Below, piece by piece: positions 35,589 through 43,492 of a stretch of DNA of 56,167 nt. The first letter of the stretch is position 1; the number at the start of each line of letters is the position of its first letter. The stretch covers positions 1 to 56,167 of the forward strand of contig SVRZ01000015.1 in assembly GCA_015064555.1 (NCBI GenBank), read 5' to 3'. The notes below the pieces were generated by a model, which was not told the origin of the DNA, did no database searches, and saw nothing but the letters and a program-made list of their open reading frames with translations. The stretch is from Oscillospiraceae bacterium (GTDB lineage Bacteria; Bacillota; Clostridia; Oscillospirales; CAG-272). Both the position numbers and the translations under genes were made by a program.

Positions 35589-35740
35589 TACCTTTTGGGG
35601 AAATAAATATTTTTTTCGTAAAGGACACAGAATGGGATATAGGGTGAACAAAAACAGGCGCTGTATTCTCAGGCTGTGGCGGTAAGCGAGGAATTAAAAT
35701 AATTTTCGAATATCAAAAAATCCAATCTTGTTAATAGAAT

Positions 35741-35788
35741 AAAAAGGCGCACCTTTCCACGGTATAAACGTAAAAAGATGCGCTTTTT
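35741..35788. terminator. Terminator after the PAP2 gene
   Basis: AAAAAGGCGCA and TGCGCTTTTT form the stem, with a 27-nt loop. It lies just past the stop of the minus-strand PAP2 gene. Confidence 0.7.
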
Positions 35789-35805
35789 GAAAACAATTAT
35801 TTACT

Positions 35806-36801
35806 TTATTCGGATTTATCAGCTTCCGTTACTCTATTCTTGCGAGCGAAGATGTTCGCAAAGAATGCAGCAACGCGCTCACCGAATCTGTCAAGCACGG
35901 GAACCTTAAGCTTCGCAATATACTTGAAGGTAAGCGGCCATAAAGCACCTCCGAAGGCTACTATTACAAAATAGCGGATAGCTCTGCCGTAATCTCCGAA
36001 GAGTGCCTCAAAGGGATCGCGGAGAAGCTCCTTAAGAAGAAGGACTATAACGAAGCCGCCGACAAACTTTATAATGTGACCGTACCAGGTCGATTTCGTA
36101 TCGAACTTTATAACGAAGCGATCAAGAGGATAAACAAGGATCAGTCCCGCAGAGCACCCAAGCAGAGTCTTTGCATTTTTTGCTGCGCTGAGCGCATTGG
36201 GATCGGTGGATTCGGGAGCAAAGACAACGGCATAGAGGAAAAATGCCACAGTGCCGAGAGTAAGCAGACCTACGATGAACGGAACCCACTTATCAAAAAG
36301 CTTATCCGACTTGAATATTTCCTCAAGGATGAGAAGTATAACAACAGCGCACGCAGAACCCGCAAGCACGTCCCAAAGAGTATGTACACCGAGGTACATT
36401 CTTGACACGGGTACGAGGATGGCAGCTACAATACAAAGTATCTTGACCACCTTTTTATTGGCGGTAAGGAAGACGGCACCGAAGGTTGATACCGCATTCT
36501 GCGAGTGGCCTGAGGGGAAGGAATATCCGCTCGCCGCCTCGCGCGCCGACTCTACTATCGTGAAGGAAGGATCTCTTTCCCAAGGTCTCGGAATCTTGAA
36601 GGCAAGCTTCATCGTCTGATTTGCAAGTATTCCGAAAAATCCTGATGCGAGCATATAATATCCTGCCCTTTTGTTTACACACCAGAAGAGGGTTATTGCG
36701 ATGAGCATAAGCGCTATCTCGTCACCGAGATAGGTCACTGCGGAGAAGAAGAAATCGAATACAGGATTTCTTATCTTCTCAAAAAGATAAAGCAACTGCA
36801 T
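35806..36801 (-). CDS. PAP2-family membrane phosphatase
   Basis: A 331-aa integral membrane phosphatase. The three active-site motifs are present in order: KIPRPW (K-x6-RP type, about 70), SGYSFPSGHS (about 90-100), and SRMYLGVHTLWDV (about 133-145), giving the catalytic histidines. Around eight hydrophobic segments follow through the length. Substrates in this family include undecaprenyl pyrophosphate and phosphatidylglycerol phosphate. The C-terminal half after about 190 is an extra membrane region beyond the catalytic core, so the exact substrate is open. Confidence 0.88.
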   Translation of the reverse strand: MQLLYLFEKIRNPVFDFFFSAVTYLGDEIALMLIAITLFWCVNKRAGYYMLASGFFGILANQTMKLAFKIPRPWERDPSFTIVESAREAASGYSFPSGHSQNAVSTFGAVFLTANKKVVKILCIVAAILVPVSRMYLGVHTLWDVLAGSACAVVILLILEEIFKSDKLFDKWVPFIVGLLTLGTVAFFLYAVVFAPESTDPNALSAAKNAKTLLGCSAGLILVYPLDRFVIKFDTKSTWYGHIIKFVGGFVIVLLLKELLRDPFEALFGDYGRAIRYFVIVAFGGALWPLTFKYIAKLKVPVLDRFGERVAAFFANIFARKNRVTEADKSE

Positions 36802-36846
36802 ACAGCTTTTCCTTTCTTTTATCCGGAACAGATCCGGAGTGTTGGA

Positions 36847-37485
36847 TTATGCGAGAAGTGCCTTAACGCAAGCCGCAATTCTCTCGTCCTTGCAGTTGGC
36901 AAAGAAGAGCTCCTTGAAGTTCTTGCCGCCGAGTGCGCCCTTTACGAGCTCACGGTCGAGGTTTTCGAGAATGTAAACGATATCGGTATGGGTTACCTTC
37001 TTGACTTCATCGAGTATTCTCTTGTTTCTCTGCTCGGGAACTGCTCTCTCACGGGGATATCCAAGTCCCCACTCGGAAACAAAGAGCTTCTCAAAAACGT
37101 ACTGAAGATTTAGCTCACAGCCCCAGCCCCAGCCCTTTGCAAAGGGCATAGAGATAGCGTTTCCGTTATTTACCTGAGTGAACTGATAAGCATCTGTGGG
37201 ATCTACAACGTGGCCGCAAAGAACACCGGGGAAGGAGTTGCACGCGAGCATTGCGCCCTCGCCTGTGCCGCATCCGGTGATAACAAGATCGCAAGCTCCG
37301 GAATTGAGAAGAGTTGCAGCGAGGATACCGATCTGAACGTAGGTAAGCTGCTCCTCATCCTCTGCGGAATACATACCGTAATTGAACACCTCGTGTCCGA
37401 GAGGCTCGACTACACTCTTGAGAGTATCGCATATAAGGGCGTTCTTCGCCGCCTGGCTGTTTTCATTTATAAGTGCGATTTTCAT
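36847..37485 (-). CDS. RpiB/LacA/LacB-type sugar-phosphate isomerase
   Basis: A 212-aa relative of ribose-5-phosphate isomerase B. It keeps the core GCGTGEGAMLACNSFPGV (about 72-89) but lacks the N-terminal D-H-A-G loop and carries a 60-residue C-terminal extension (with an R-x-x-A-V-P-E-Q-R segment). Members of this longer branch act on other sugar phosphates or are of unknown substrate. It lies 28 bp downstream of aspS on the same strand. It is distinct from the rpiB at 10.1 kb, and neither copy has the full canonical loop. Confidence 0.82.
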   Translation of the reverse strand: MKIALINENSQAAKNALICDTLKSVVEPLGHEVFNYGMYSAEDEEQLTYVQIGILAATLLNSGACDLVITGCGTGEGAMLACNSFPGVLCGHVVDPTDAYQFTQVNNGNAISMPFAKGWGWGCELNLQYVFEKLFVSEWGLGYPRERAVPEQRNKRILDEVKKVTHTDIVYILENLDRELVKGALGGKNFKELFFANCKDERIAACVKALLA

Positions 37486-37513
37486 TTTATTTTATCCTTT
37501 CGTTTAAGTGATT

Positions 37514-38800
37514 TTAAGGTGTAAGACGGTTCGGGCCTCTGAAGAGGAACTGAACCTCCTTGATGGACATATTACAGAAGAGCATCGTGAGTCTGTCTAT
37601 ACCAAGACCGAAGCCGCCGTGAGGTGGGCAACCGTACTTGAAGAACTCAAGATAGAACTTAACGTCCTCGGCAAGTCCCTTCTCCTCCGCCTGAGCGCGA
37701 AGCTGCTCGTATCTGTGCTCACGCTGTGCACCTGTGGTTATCTCAACGCCGCGCCAGATAAGATCATATCCCTGCGGAACACCGTTTTCATCCCTCATAT
37801 GATAGAAGGCTCTTTCCTTCGCGTCATAGTCGGTGATAAAGAGGAATTCGTGACCGAATTTATCCATGCAAAGCTGCTTGGTCATTCTCTCTGCCTCGGT
37901 GGTGAGGTCGCCCTTGAGCTCATCGGGAACGGTATAGCCATATCTTTCCTCAAGCTCGGCGTAAACGTCCTTAAGCTTCATTCTCGGGAAAGGAAGGGTG
38001 GGAACGATAACCTCAAGACCGAAGGTCTCCTTGATCCTCTCACCATACTTCTCGGCAAGCGATGCAAATGCATAGGCAAGAAGCTCCTCCTCCATCTTCA
38101 TTACGTCCTCAAAGCTCTCAACGTAAGAGAACTCAAGGTCGAAGCCCGAAAACTCGGTTGCATGCTTGTTGGTATAGGACTTCTCTGCTCTGAATACAGG
38201 GCCTGTCTCAAAGATTCTTTCAAGACCTGCCGCCATAGCCATCTGCTTATAAAACTGAGGCGACTGGGCAAGGTAAGCCTTGGTATCGAAATACTTGACC
38301 TCAAATACGTCGGAGCCCGATTCACTTGCCGCCGCGATAAGCTTAGGGGTATGGATCTCCACGAAGTTCTTCGAAAGAAGGAACTCGCGCATAGCTGCGG
38401 TAAGTGCAGTCTGAAGCTCAAGCATAAGCTGATTCTTCTCGCGGCGAAGGTCTATCCAGCGATAGTCCATCTTAACGTCGATATCCGAATCCTCCTTGAT
38501 GGGAAGCGCATCGGCTATCGATTCGATACGCATAGAGGTGGGGTACATCTCCTTGCCGCCCATCTTTACGTACTCGCTGGCAACGACCTCTCCCTCGAAG
38601 GTTACTACCGAATGGATAGTAAGCTTGTCCAGCATCTCGGTAAATTCGGGGTGCTTCTCCTTTTCGATGGTTACCTGCAGCTTGCCGGTAATATCCTTGA
38701 CAACGATGAAAGCCATAGTACGCTTGTTACGGAAGTTTTCAACGAAGCCCGAGATCTTGTGTACACCGGGGCAGGTGTCCTTGATATAGGTTCTTTCCAT
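37514..38800 (-). CDS. aspS: Aspartyl-tRNA synthetase, archaeal type (probably non-discriminating)
   Basis: A 428-aa class II synthetase. The N-terminal OB-fold (about 15-100) binds the anticodon. Motif 2 FRAEKSYTNKHATEF and motif 3 GGFGLGIDRLTM are clear, and QSPQFYKQ is present. It lacks the GAD insertion of the long bacterial AspRS and matches the short archaeal/eukaryotic form. Such enzymes in bacteria often charge both tRNA-Asp and tRNA-Asn and then work with GatCAB; that use here is inference. It precedes the RpiB-like gene. Confidence 0.92.
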   Translation of the reverse strand: MERTYIKDTCPGVHKISGFVENFRNKRTMAFIVVKDITGKLQVTIEKEKHPEFTEMLDKLTIHSVVTFEGEVVASEYVKMGGKEMYPTSMRIESIADALPIKEDSDIDVKMDYRWIDLRREKNQLMLELQTALTAAMREFLLSKNFVEIHTPKLIAAASESGSDVFEVKYFDTKAYLAQSPQFYKQMAMAAGLERIFETGPVFRAEKSYTNKHATEFSGFDLEFSYVESFEDVMKMEEELLAYAFASLAEKYGERIKETFGLEVIVPTLPFPRMKLKDVYAELEERYGYTVPDELKGDLTTEAERMTKQLCMDKFGHEFLFITDYDAKERAFYHMRDENGVPQGYDLIWRGVEITTGAQREHRYEQLRAQAEEKGLAEDVKFYLEFFKYGCPPHGGFGLGIDRLTMLFCNMSIKEVQFLFRGPNRLTP

Positions 38801-38832
38801 TGTTTTTTCGTCCTTTCGACATTCTATATAAT

Positions 38833-39666
38833 TTATTTTTTATTTTCCGGATAATCGGGAAGCGTCTTCATCCATTCGTCTGCCTCACACGTCCAGGTCG
38901 CCGCAAGAGGCTGCACCATAGCGGGATTACCGCATCTTGTTACCTCATTGGCAAGCGCAAGTCCGTGCGGTCCGTAGGGATACATAGACAGCTTATATTT
39001 TACTCCGAGCACCGCAAGCGCGTGCGCGAAGGTGATAGTTCCCACAGGGGGAACGAGCTGATCCTCGGCGGTATGCCAGAGGAACATCGGTGCCGCATCG
39101 GGAGTTGCTGCGCGGTCAAGCGAGAACTTGCTGATCTCATCCTCGGTAAACTCTCCGCTTGGTCTGCCGAGCAGATTCTTGAAGGAGTTGATATGCGTGT
39201 CATCCGTAAGAACCGTAACGGGATATGAAAGTATCGCCGCAGTAGGACGGACAAGCATATAATCGTCACCGTAAGCCTCGAGTACCTCGTTATAATCAAA
39301 CATAGTCGCAAGGCATCCGCAAAGATGACCACCGGCGGAAAAGCCGACTGCGAATACGCGCGAGGGGTTTATGCAAAGCTTCTCGGCATTTTTACGTATG
39401 TAGATCATGGCGGCAGCGGCATCGAGCAGCTGCTTAGGAAAAACGTCGCCCTCCCTGCCTACTCTGTAGTTGAGAACGAAGGCATTATAGCCCTTTGCAA
39501 AAAAGTCAAGCGCGACAGGCTCGCCCTCCCTGTCGGTGCAAACACTGCCGTATCCGCCGCCGGGTATAACGAGCATGGCATCGCGGCATTTACCGAGATT
39601 GGCAATATAGGTATCGATATAAACCCTGTCATCATCGGGGTTAAGATAAATTCTTTCGTGCTTCAT
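38833..39666 (-). CDS. Alpha/beta hydrolase, acetyl-esterase-like
   Basis: A 277-aa carboxylesterase of the alpha/beta hydrolase fold. The oxyanion loop VIPGGGYG is at about 33-40, the nucleophile elbow GFSAGGH at about 108-114 (serine), the acid in HTAEDQLVP at about 198-206 and the histidine in YGPHGL at about 228-233. No signal peptide, so it acts inside the cell. Relatives deacetylate xylo-oligosaccharides. The GH51-like gene 9 kb away fits plant-glycan use, though the link is weak. AAAGGAGAT precedes the ATG. Confidence 0.88.
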   Translation of the reverse strand: MKHERIYLNPDDDRVYIDTYIANLGKCRDAMLVIPGGGYGSVCTDREGEPVALDFFAKGYNAFVLNYRVGREGDVFPKQLLDAAAAMIYIRKNAEKLCINPSRVFAVGFSAGGHLCGCLATMFDYNEVLEAYGDDYMLVRPTAAILSYPVTVLTDDTHINSFKNLLGRPSGEFTEDEISKFSLDRAATPDAAPMFLWHTAEDQLVPPVGTITFAHALAVLGVKYKLSMYPYGPHGLALANEVTRCGNPAMVQPLAATWTCEADEWMKTLPDYPENKK

Positions 39667-39796
39667 AGAACATCTCCTTTCGTCGAGCGAAAATCAACAT
39701 TATATATTATATATTATTTTTATAAAAAATGCAAGAGGTATTTTTGATTTGACGGGATTTTGTTTTATCACTCTCTGCTGTGTCTTTTAAAAAAGC

Positions 39797-39830
39797 GCGG
39801 AGCAGACCATAGTTTTGTCGGTCGCTCCGC
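39797..39830 (-). terminator. Terminator of the small LRR gene
   Basis: GCGGAGC-A-GACC pairs with GGTC-GCTCCGC (11 bp, one bulge), followed on the minus strand by GCTTTTTT. Confidence 0.8.
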
Positions 39831-39944
39831 GGACAATTTGATAACAAATTCATTGATACAAATCACTGCATTGATTCTTTTTAGCCAATAATTGAAACGC
39901 AAACAACACATATTGCAAATAAATGTTTGCAATATCGGCTGTTT

Positions 39945-40694
39945 TTATGATTTCTTTGCCCGATTTACTTCGTTGAGAGATCTGCATTCATCAAATGTGA
40001 ATACTCCTATTTTTGCATCGGGATTAAGGATGTCAACGCTCATAAGATTAGCGCAACCGAGGAAGGCTTCACTACCGATAGCGGTAACAGTTTCGGGTAT
40101 GGTGATAAAGCAGATGATATGAGAATACGAAAACGCATTTCTGCCTATAGCCCTCGTTCCCTCGGCTATAACAGGGTTCAATTTTACCTTAGCTATCGGA
40201 AACTGAACCAGCACCTCCGGCTTTCCTTCACTGTCAAGCTTATAAAGAGCTCCGTCTATCGAAGCATAGCCGCACACATCAAGAACGGTTATATCATTCA
40301 CACTCGTACAACCGACGAATGCCGATTCTGCAACATCTCTGAGACCTGCAAGCTTTATTTGTTTAACCAGATTGCAAGCATAAAATGCCTCGTCTTCAAT
40401 AACAGCCACTCCTCGGGAAAGATCAAGCTCACGAAGAGAAATACACCCTTGAAATGCACGCGTGCCAATTCTCTCAAGCGCACCGCAAAAATTGATTCTT
40501 TTAATACTGCCCTTGCCGCGGAAGGCATAATCATCTATGACCCTGACAGATTCCGGAATGGTAAGCTCTTCAAGGTTCTTGTATTCTTCGAAGGCTCTCC
40601 TGCCAATTTCAGACACGCCATCGGGGATAACGACTACAGGCTCGTCACCGACCGCCTCGGTAAGTATGCCGTCTGTTATAGTGAATTCGATCAT
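39945..40694 (-). CDS. Small BspA-type leucine-rich-repeat protein
   Basis: A 249-aa protein made almost wholly of LRR_5 repeats (about nine), with the recurring AF-x-x-C and I-x-x-x-AF pattern. It has no signal peptide or lipobox, so it is likely cytoplasmic or exported by an unseen route, unlike the 1515-aa lipoprotein. A break in the pattern at about 110-175 carries VCGYASIDGALYKLDSEG-like insert sequence seen in such proteins. The partner or ligand is unknown. AGAAAGGATC lies before the ATG. Confidence 0.85.
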   Translation of the reverse strand: MIEFTITDGILTEAVGDEPVVVIPDGVSEIGRRAFEEYKNLEELTIPESVRVIDDYAFRGKGSIKRINFCGALERIGTRAFQGCISLRELDLSRGVAVIEDEAFYACNLVKQIKLAGLRDVAESAFVGCTSVNDITVLDVCGYASIDGALYKLDSEGKPEVLVQFPIAKVKLNPVIAEGTRAIGRNAFSYSHIICFITIPETVTAIGSEAFLGCANLMSVDILNPDAKIGVFTFDECRSLNEVNRAKKS

Positions 40695-40807
40695 TTTTTA
40701 GATCCTTTCTGAAAATTTTATATCGAGCTTGTGGGTAAGTAACGCGTTTTTGTAGCAAATATACGTTTGACAAAGCGCGGATAATAGAACTCAGGCGAAA
40801 TCTCTGA

Positions 40808-41011
40808 TCATTCCCGATATTCGAGAATATCACCCGGTTGACAGTTAAGCGCCTTGCATATTGCCTCCAACGTCGAAAATCTTATCGCGCTGATGTGTCC
40901 GTTCTTCATCTTCGAAAGATTGACATTGGCGACACCGACCTTAGCGGCAAGCTCATTCAAAGACATTTTCCTATCTGCCATAACCCTGTCAAGTCTTAAA
41001 ATAATCGGCAT
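40808..41011 (-). CDS. XRE-family regulator of the DUF2975 pair
   Basis: A 67-aa helix-turn-helix protein, essentially the domain alone: LDRVMADRKMSLNELAAKVGVANVNLSKMKNG for helices 1-3 and TLEAICKALNCQPGDILEY for helices 4-5. It follows the DUF2975 gene by nine bases, the normal order for this pair in Firmicutes. It probably represses the operon through the AACGTT repeats at the start site. GGAGG precedes the ATG. Confidence 0.9.
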   Translation of the reverse strand: MPIILRLDRVMADRKMSLNELAAKVGVANVNLSKMKNGHISAIRFSTLEAICKALNCQPGDILEYRE

Positions 41012-41020
41012 AATCCCTCC

Positions 41021-41626
41021 TTAAAGCGTTTCATCGGAGTCCTGCTGAAGCTTCTGCCCATAGGAGAAGATATAGGAAAGGAGCATAATTAACATAAAAA
41101 TAAGAACGAAACCAAGGTCGATAGTATAGTTCGGCTCAATCTTTGAGATAAACACAGGGTTAACTATGTTCTCAATGTCAAATGCCTTTACAAGCAGGAT
41201 ACCCTCTATCATATTAGCGATCTCGATGATCAGACCGCAGCCAAGAACTACCCACGCAAGCTTTCTCATTTTAACCGGAATCTCGCTTTCGAAGGGACGT
41301 CCGTTTTTCATTGGCTCGAGCACAGAGTGAAGGAGCGCGGATGCGATATGTACGGCAACGCAGATCATCCCCACGGCGATAAGACCTACGATCACATACG
41401 CCTTCATAAAGCCGCTATTAACCTCAAGTGCCTCGGTCGCATACAACTTGACAAAGCCAAGGTCAAAAGATAGCTCATTGCTAAGAACCATCATCTTCTC
41501 GCCGAATATAGCCACCAAAATCGCCATAACACCGCAAACTATAGCGACTGCAATAACAATCCGCCCCATTACCTTAGCCAAGGTATCAAGTGTGCTCGCG
41601 GCATTCATCATTTTTTTGTTTTCCAT
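41021..41626 (-). CDS. DUF2975 membrane protein
   Basis: A 201-aa protein with four hydrophobic segments at about 20-42, 75-98, 125-145 and 172-190, the DUF2975 arrangement. Its function is unknown in any organism I can name; it is regularly followed by a small XRE gene. A cytoplasmic loop carries PMKNGRPFE. Promoter and operator lie directly upstream. Confidence 0.85.
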   Translation of the reverse strand: MENKKMMNAASTLDTLAKVMGRIVIAVAIVCGVMAILVAIFGEKMMVLSNELSFDLGFVKLYATEALEVNSGFMKAYVIVGLIAVGMICVAVHIASALLHSVLEPMKNGRPFESEIPVKMRKLAWVVLGCGLIIEIANMIEGILLVKAFDIENIVNPVFISKIEPNYTIDLGFVLIFMLIMLLSYIFSYGQKLQQDSDETL

Positions 41627-41650
41627 ATTTACCTCCCAATATAAATAATT

Positions 41651-41664
41651 TAACGTTTAACGTT
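41651..41664. promoter_or_regulatory. AACGTT direct-repeat operator
   Basis: TAACGTT occurs twice head to tail (41651-41657 and 41658-41664), each holding the palindrome AACGTT, exactly where the DUF2975 operon should start. A likely site for the XRE protein of the same operon. Confidence 0.6.
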
Positions 41665-41670
41665 AAAAAT

Positions 41671-41699
41671 ATTATATCATACGTAAATCTGCTTGTCAA
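41671..41699 (-). promoter_or_regulatory. Consensus sigma-A promoter of the DUF2975-XRE operon
   Basis: On the minus strand TTGACA, 17 bp, TATAAT with TGA just before the -10. Confidence 0.88.
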
Positions 41700-41730
41700 C
41701 ACTTTTTTGAAAATTTTCCTATATAAAAAG

Positions 41731-41768
41731 CCGCAACAGGAATCGAACCTGTAACTAACCCTTAGGAG
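41731..41768. repeat. 38-bp copy of the tRNA-Arg 3' half (attachment site)
   Basis: Identical to 43424-43461 inside tRNA-Arg(CCT), from the anticodon loop through the T arm into the acceptor stem. The flanks differ on both sides. It marks the far end of a 1.7-kb island inserted in the tRNA 3' end. Nearby (41895-41925) GGGTGTACAAGGGGTGTACA repeats resemble integrase arm sites; no integrase gene remains. Confidence 0.85.
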
Positions 41769-41932
41769 TTTTTATTGGTGTTCATTTCTATCTGCGAGTA
41801 GGTGATTTTCTTGCAAAACAAGCGTAAAATCCACGAAAAACGCAGATTTTACGCTTGGTAGGTTGTGTGTTTGTTGGTGGTTTTTGCGGTGCTTTGTAAT
41901 GTACGGGTGTACAAGGGGTGTACAAAACGAAA

Positions 41933-42958
41933 TCACTCAATATCGATATTTGAGAACATAACAACGGAATTAACTCCCGAATTTGATTGGATTCTCATTT
42001 TCCCATACAGACACACAGGAATCTTTTTATTGTCGCTAAAACGCTTGTCTGGGCCACCGGACTTGTTAACATACTTCCACGTGTGGTCTACAACTTTTGC
42101 ATCAGAAGGAACGCTGTCACTTTCAATAAAACGTGTACCTTTCACTGTGGTTGTTAAATCTTCATAATTCAATGCTCCAATCTTTGTTCCTTGAATTATA
42201 AAAAATTTATCAGGCAGAAACATTAGTGTTTCTGTACCACTTTTAAACGTTACAACCTGTGAATTGGTAACAAACGGGAAAGGTGATACTGTTTTTGCTT
42301 GGCAAGCAACTCTTTTTATCAAGTTGTTAGCACCGCTTGAGTATTTAGTATCAATTACTTTGCTTGTTTCCATTATGCGCCATACTTTTTTGCTTGTAGC
42401 AATTTTCAAAAGAGGCTTCATACGCTCATCAATAAGAGCTTGTTGATCGCTATCAATCGTATAATCCAAGTTAATAATACCATTCTTCTTTATGTATATC
42501 TTCCAAACAAGAAAACCAACAGATGCCAAGAAAAACAATGGGAATCCAAACCCAAGCAAAACAGATGCAATAAGCCCTATCGTTGCCCAATTATTATATT
42601 GGAGCGATTTTGTCGCAGATGCAATCATTTCTTCCAATCCCTCGGAAACAATACCCGTAGCGGCGCTATTTTCGATTGCCTGCGTATCATAGGTATTATT
42701 ATCGACTACAGGAACCGAGGGGTGTTGAGCATTATGATTTGCGCCCCCGTTGCCGTGAGATTTGCTCTTGTGCTTATGAGTATCATAAGTGTAGGAAATA
42801 CCTGTGCCCGGAATAGACAAGGTGCTTCTAAATCCCCCTTTAGCTTTCTTTGTTACTCTATAACCTTTTCCGCCCCAACTGTAGCCAATTCCTGATTTGC
42901 TTAAATTGATTTTGAATCCTCCGCCAAGATTGATGCTTTTTCTAAATCTTAATCCCAT
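41933..42958 (-). CDS. DUF4236 domain membrane protein
   Basis: A 341-aa protein. Residues 1-60 are the DUF4236 domain (GLRFRKSINLGGGFKINLSK, SGIGYSWGGKGYR, STLSIPGTGISY). A low-complexity His/Ser/Lys linker follows, then two close hydrophobic segments at about 125-155, and a C-terminal mixed domain (about 165-341) without a family I can name. The function is unknown. It is the only gene in the tRNA island, more AT-rich than its surroundings, and is transcribed behind an unusual 240-nt structured leader with an intrinsic terminator right before GGAGG. Confidence 0.88.
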   Translation of the reverse strand: MGLRFRKSINLGGGFKINLSKSGIGYSWGGKGYRVTKKAKGGFRSTLSIPGTGISYTYDTHKHKSKSHGNGGANHNAQHPSVPVVDNNTYDTQAIENSAATGIVSEGLEEMIASATKSLQYNNWATIGLIASVLLGFGFPLFFLASVGFLVWKIYIKKNGIINLDYTIDSDQQALIDERMKPLLKIATSKKVWRIMETSKVIDTKYSSGANNLIKRVACQAKTVSPFPFVTNSQVVTFKSGTETLMFLPDKFFIIQGTKIGALNYEDLTTTVKGTRFIESDSVPSDAKVVDHTWKYVNKSGGPDKRFSDNKKIPVCLYGKMRIQSNSGVNSVVMFSNIDIE

Positions 42959-43201
42959 TTTGTGTCCTCCATTCTCAAATTAAAAAAGTGCGCACAACCG
43001 AAGTCATACGCACCGAAAAACGCAAACCCCGATTGCTGCGAAACAAACTTTAACAGAATGGGGATATAAATCCGTGTCACCCTACTAAATGGAATTTGCA
43101 TTTTTGCCAAATTCATAAAAGTAGGGTCGACGAAAAAAGGGTATAGTATTCCCATAAAAAGAAAATACCCCTAATTCTGTTATTAAGTTTGTTTCGCAAT
43201 T
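42959..43201 (-). ncRNA. Structured 5' leader of the DUF4236 gene with terminator
   Basis: Read on the minus strand from the promoter. The 5' end (43201-43165) ATTGCGAAACAAACTTAATA... pairs with 43068-43032 to form a 28-to-30-bp interrupted outer stem. Inside lie a GGGTAT/ATACCC hairpin followed by a T-run (about 43135-43171) and a hairpin ACCCTACT/AGTAGGGT with inner GAATTTG/CAAATTC (43080-43128). After the outer stem comes a terminator (42982-43013): GTGCG-TATG-AC, UUCG tetraloop, GT-TGTG-CGCAC, then TTTTTT, ending 20 nt before the start codon. Also possible: a decayed inverted-repeat element. No known riboswitch class is recognised. Confidence 0.6.
43032..43201. repeat. Long imperfect inverted repeat around 43.1 kb
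   Basis: Arms 43032-43068 and 43165-43201 share GCGAAACAAACTT, AACAGAAT and GGGG-TAT blocks in inverted order with small gaps. The arms are the outer stem of the leader described for the DUF4236 gene. Confidence 0.8.
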
Positions 43202-43204
43202 GTA

Positions 43205-43233
43205 ATTATAACATAATCGGCGGAAAAAGTCAA
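43205..43233 (-). promoter_or_regulatory. Sigma-A promoter of the DUF4236 gene
   Basis: On the minus strand TTGACT, 17 bp, TATAAT. It places the RNA start right at the outer stem of the leader. Confidence 0.8.
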
Positions 43234-43261
43234 TTGTAATACACAAATTTAAGGAATCCCA

Positions 43262-43342
43262 TTCCCTAAAAATGCAATTTTAGGGAACAGGATAAGGAGA
43301 GGAGTCAAATTGCCATCACTCCGACAATTTAACCCCTCTCCG
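43262..43342. other. Two further hairpins between the promoter and the tRNA
   Basis: TTCCCTAAAA/TTTTAGGGAA at 43262-43288 and GGAGAGG...GTCAAATTG/CAATTTAAC...CCTCTCC at 43294-43342. No gene; they add to the unusual density of stems in this island and could be terminators or mobile-element ends. Confidence 0.65.
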
Positions 43343-43383
43343 AGCGTTTAACAAAGTGGGATACCCACCTTGCGAGAATGAAA

Positions 43384-43413
43384 AAAGGCAGCCGTATTTC
43401 GACTACCTTTCAA
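43384..43413 (-). terminator. Terminator of tRNA-Arg
   Basis: On the minus strand AGGTAGTCG/CGGCTGCCT (with G-T wobbles), then TTTTTTC, just downstream of the tRNA 3' end. Confidence 0.75.
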
Positions 43414-43417
43414 GAAG

Positions 43418-43492
43418 TGGCACCCGCAACAGGAATCGAACCTGTAACTAACCCTTAGGAGGGGTTTATTATATCCATTTAACTATGCAGGC
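43418..43492 (-). tRNA. tRNA-Arg (anticodon CCT), CCA encoded
   Basis: 75 nt including the encoded CCA. Acceptor GCCTGCA pairs with TGCGGGT (two wobbles), discriminator G. The D stem GTTA/TAAT encloses AATGGATA. Anticodon stem AACCC/GGGTT with loop CTCCTAA, anticodon CCT. The T stem ACAGG/CCTGT encloses TTCGATT. It is the insertion target of the neighbouring island: its 3' half is repeated 1.7 kb away. Confidence 0.93.

Noticed and set aside
37508-38854. 448-aa plus-strand frame opposite aspS
   Set aside because: Antisense shadow of a well conserved synthetase.
43050-43100. T-box-like AGGGTGACACGG in the DUF4236 leader
   Set aside because: It differs from the T-box core at key positions, and no specifier stem or aminoacylation-related gene is present.
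42949-43155. 68-aa minus-strand frame across the DUF4236 leader
   Set aside because: It crosses two hairpins and a terminator and overlaps the gene start; protein-like character is weak. Kept only as a possible leader peptide in the finding.
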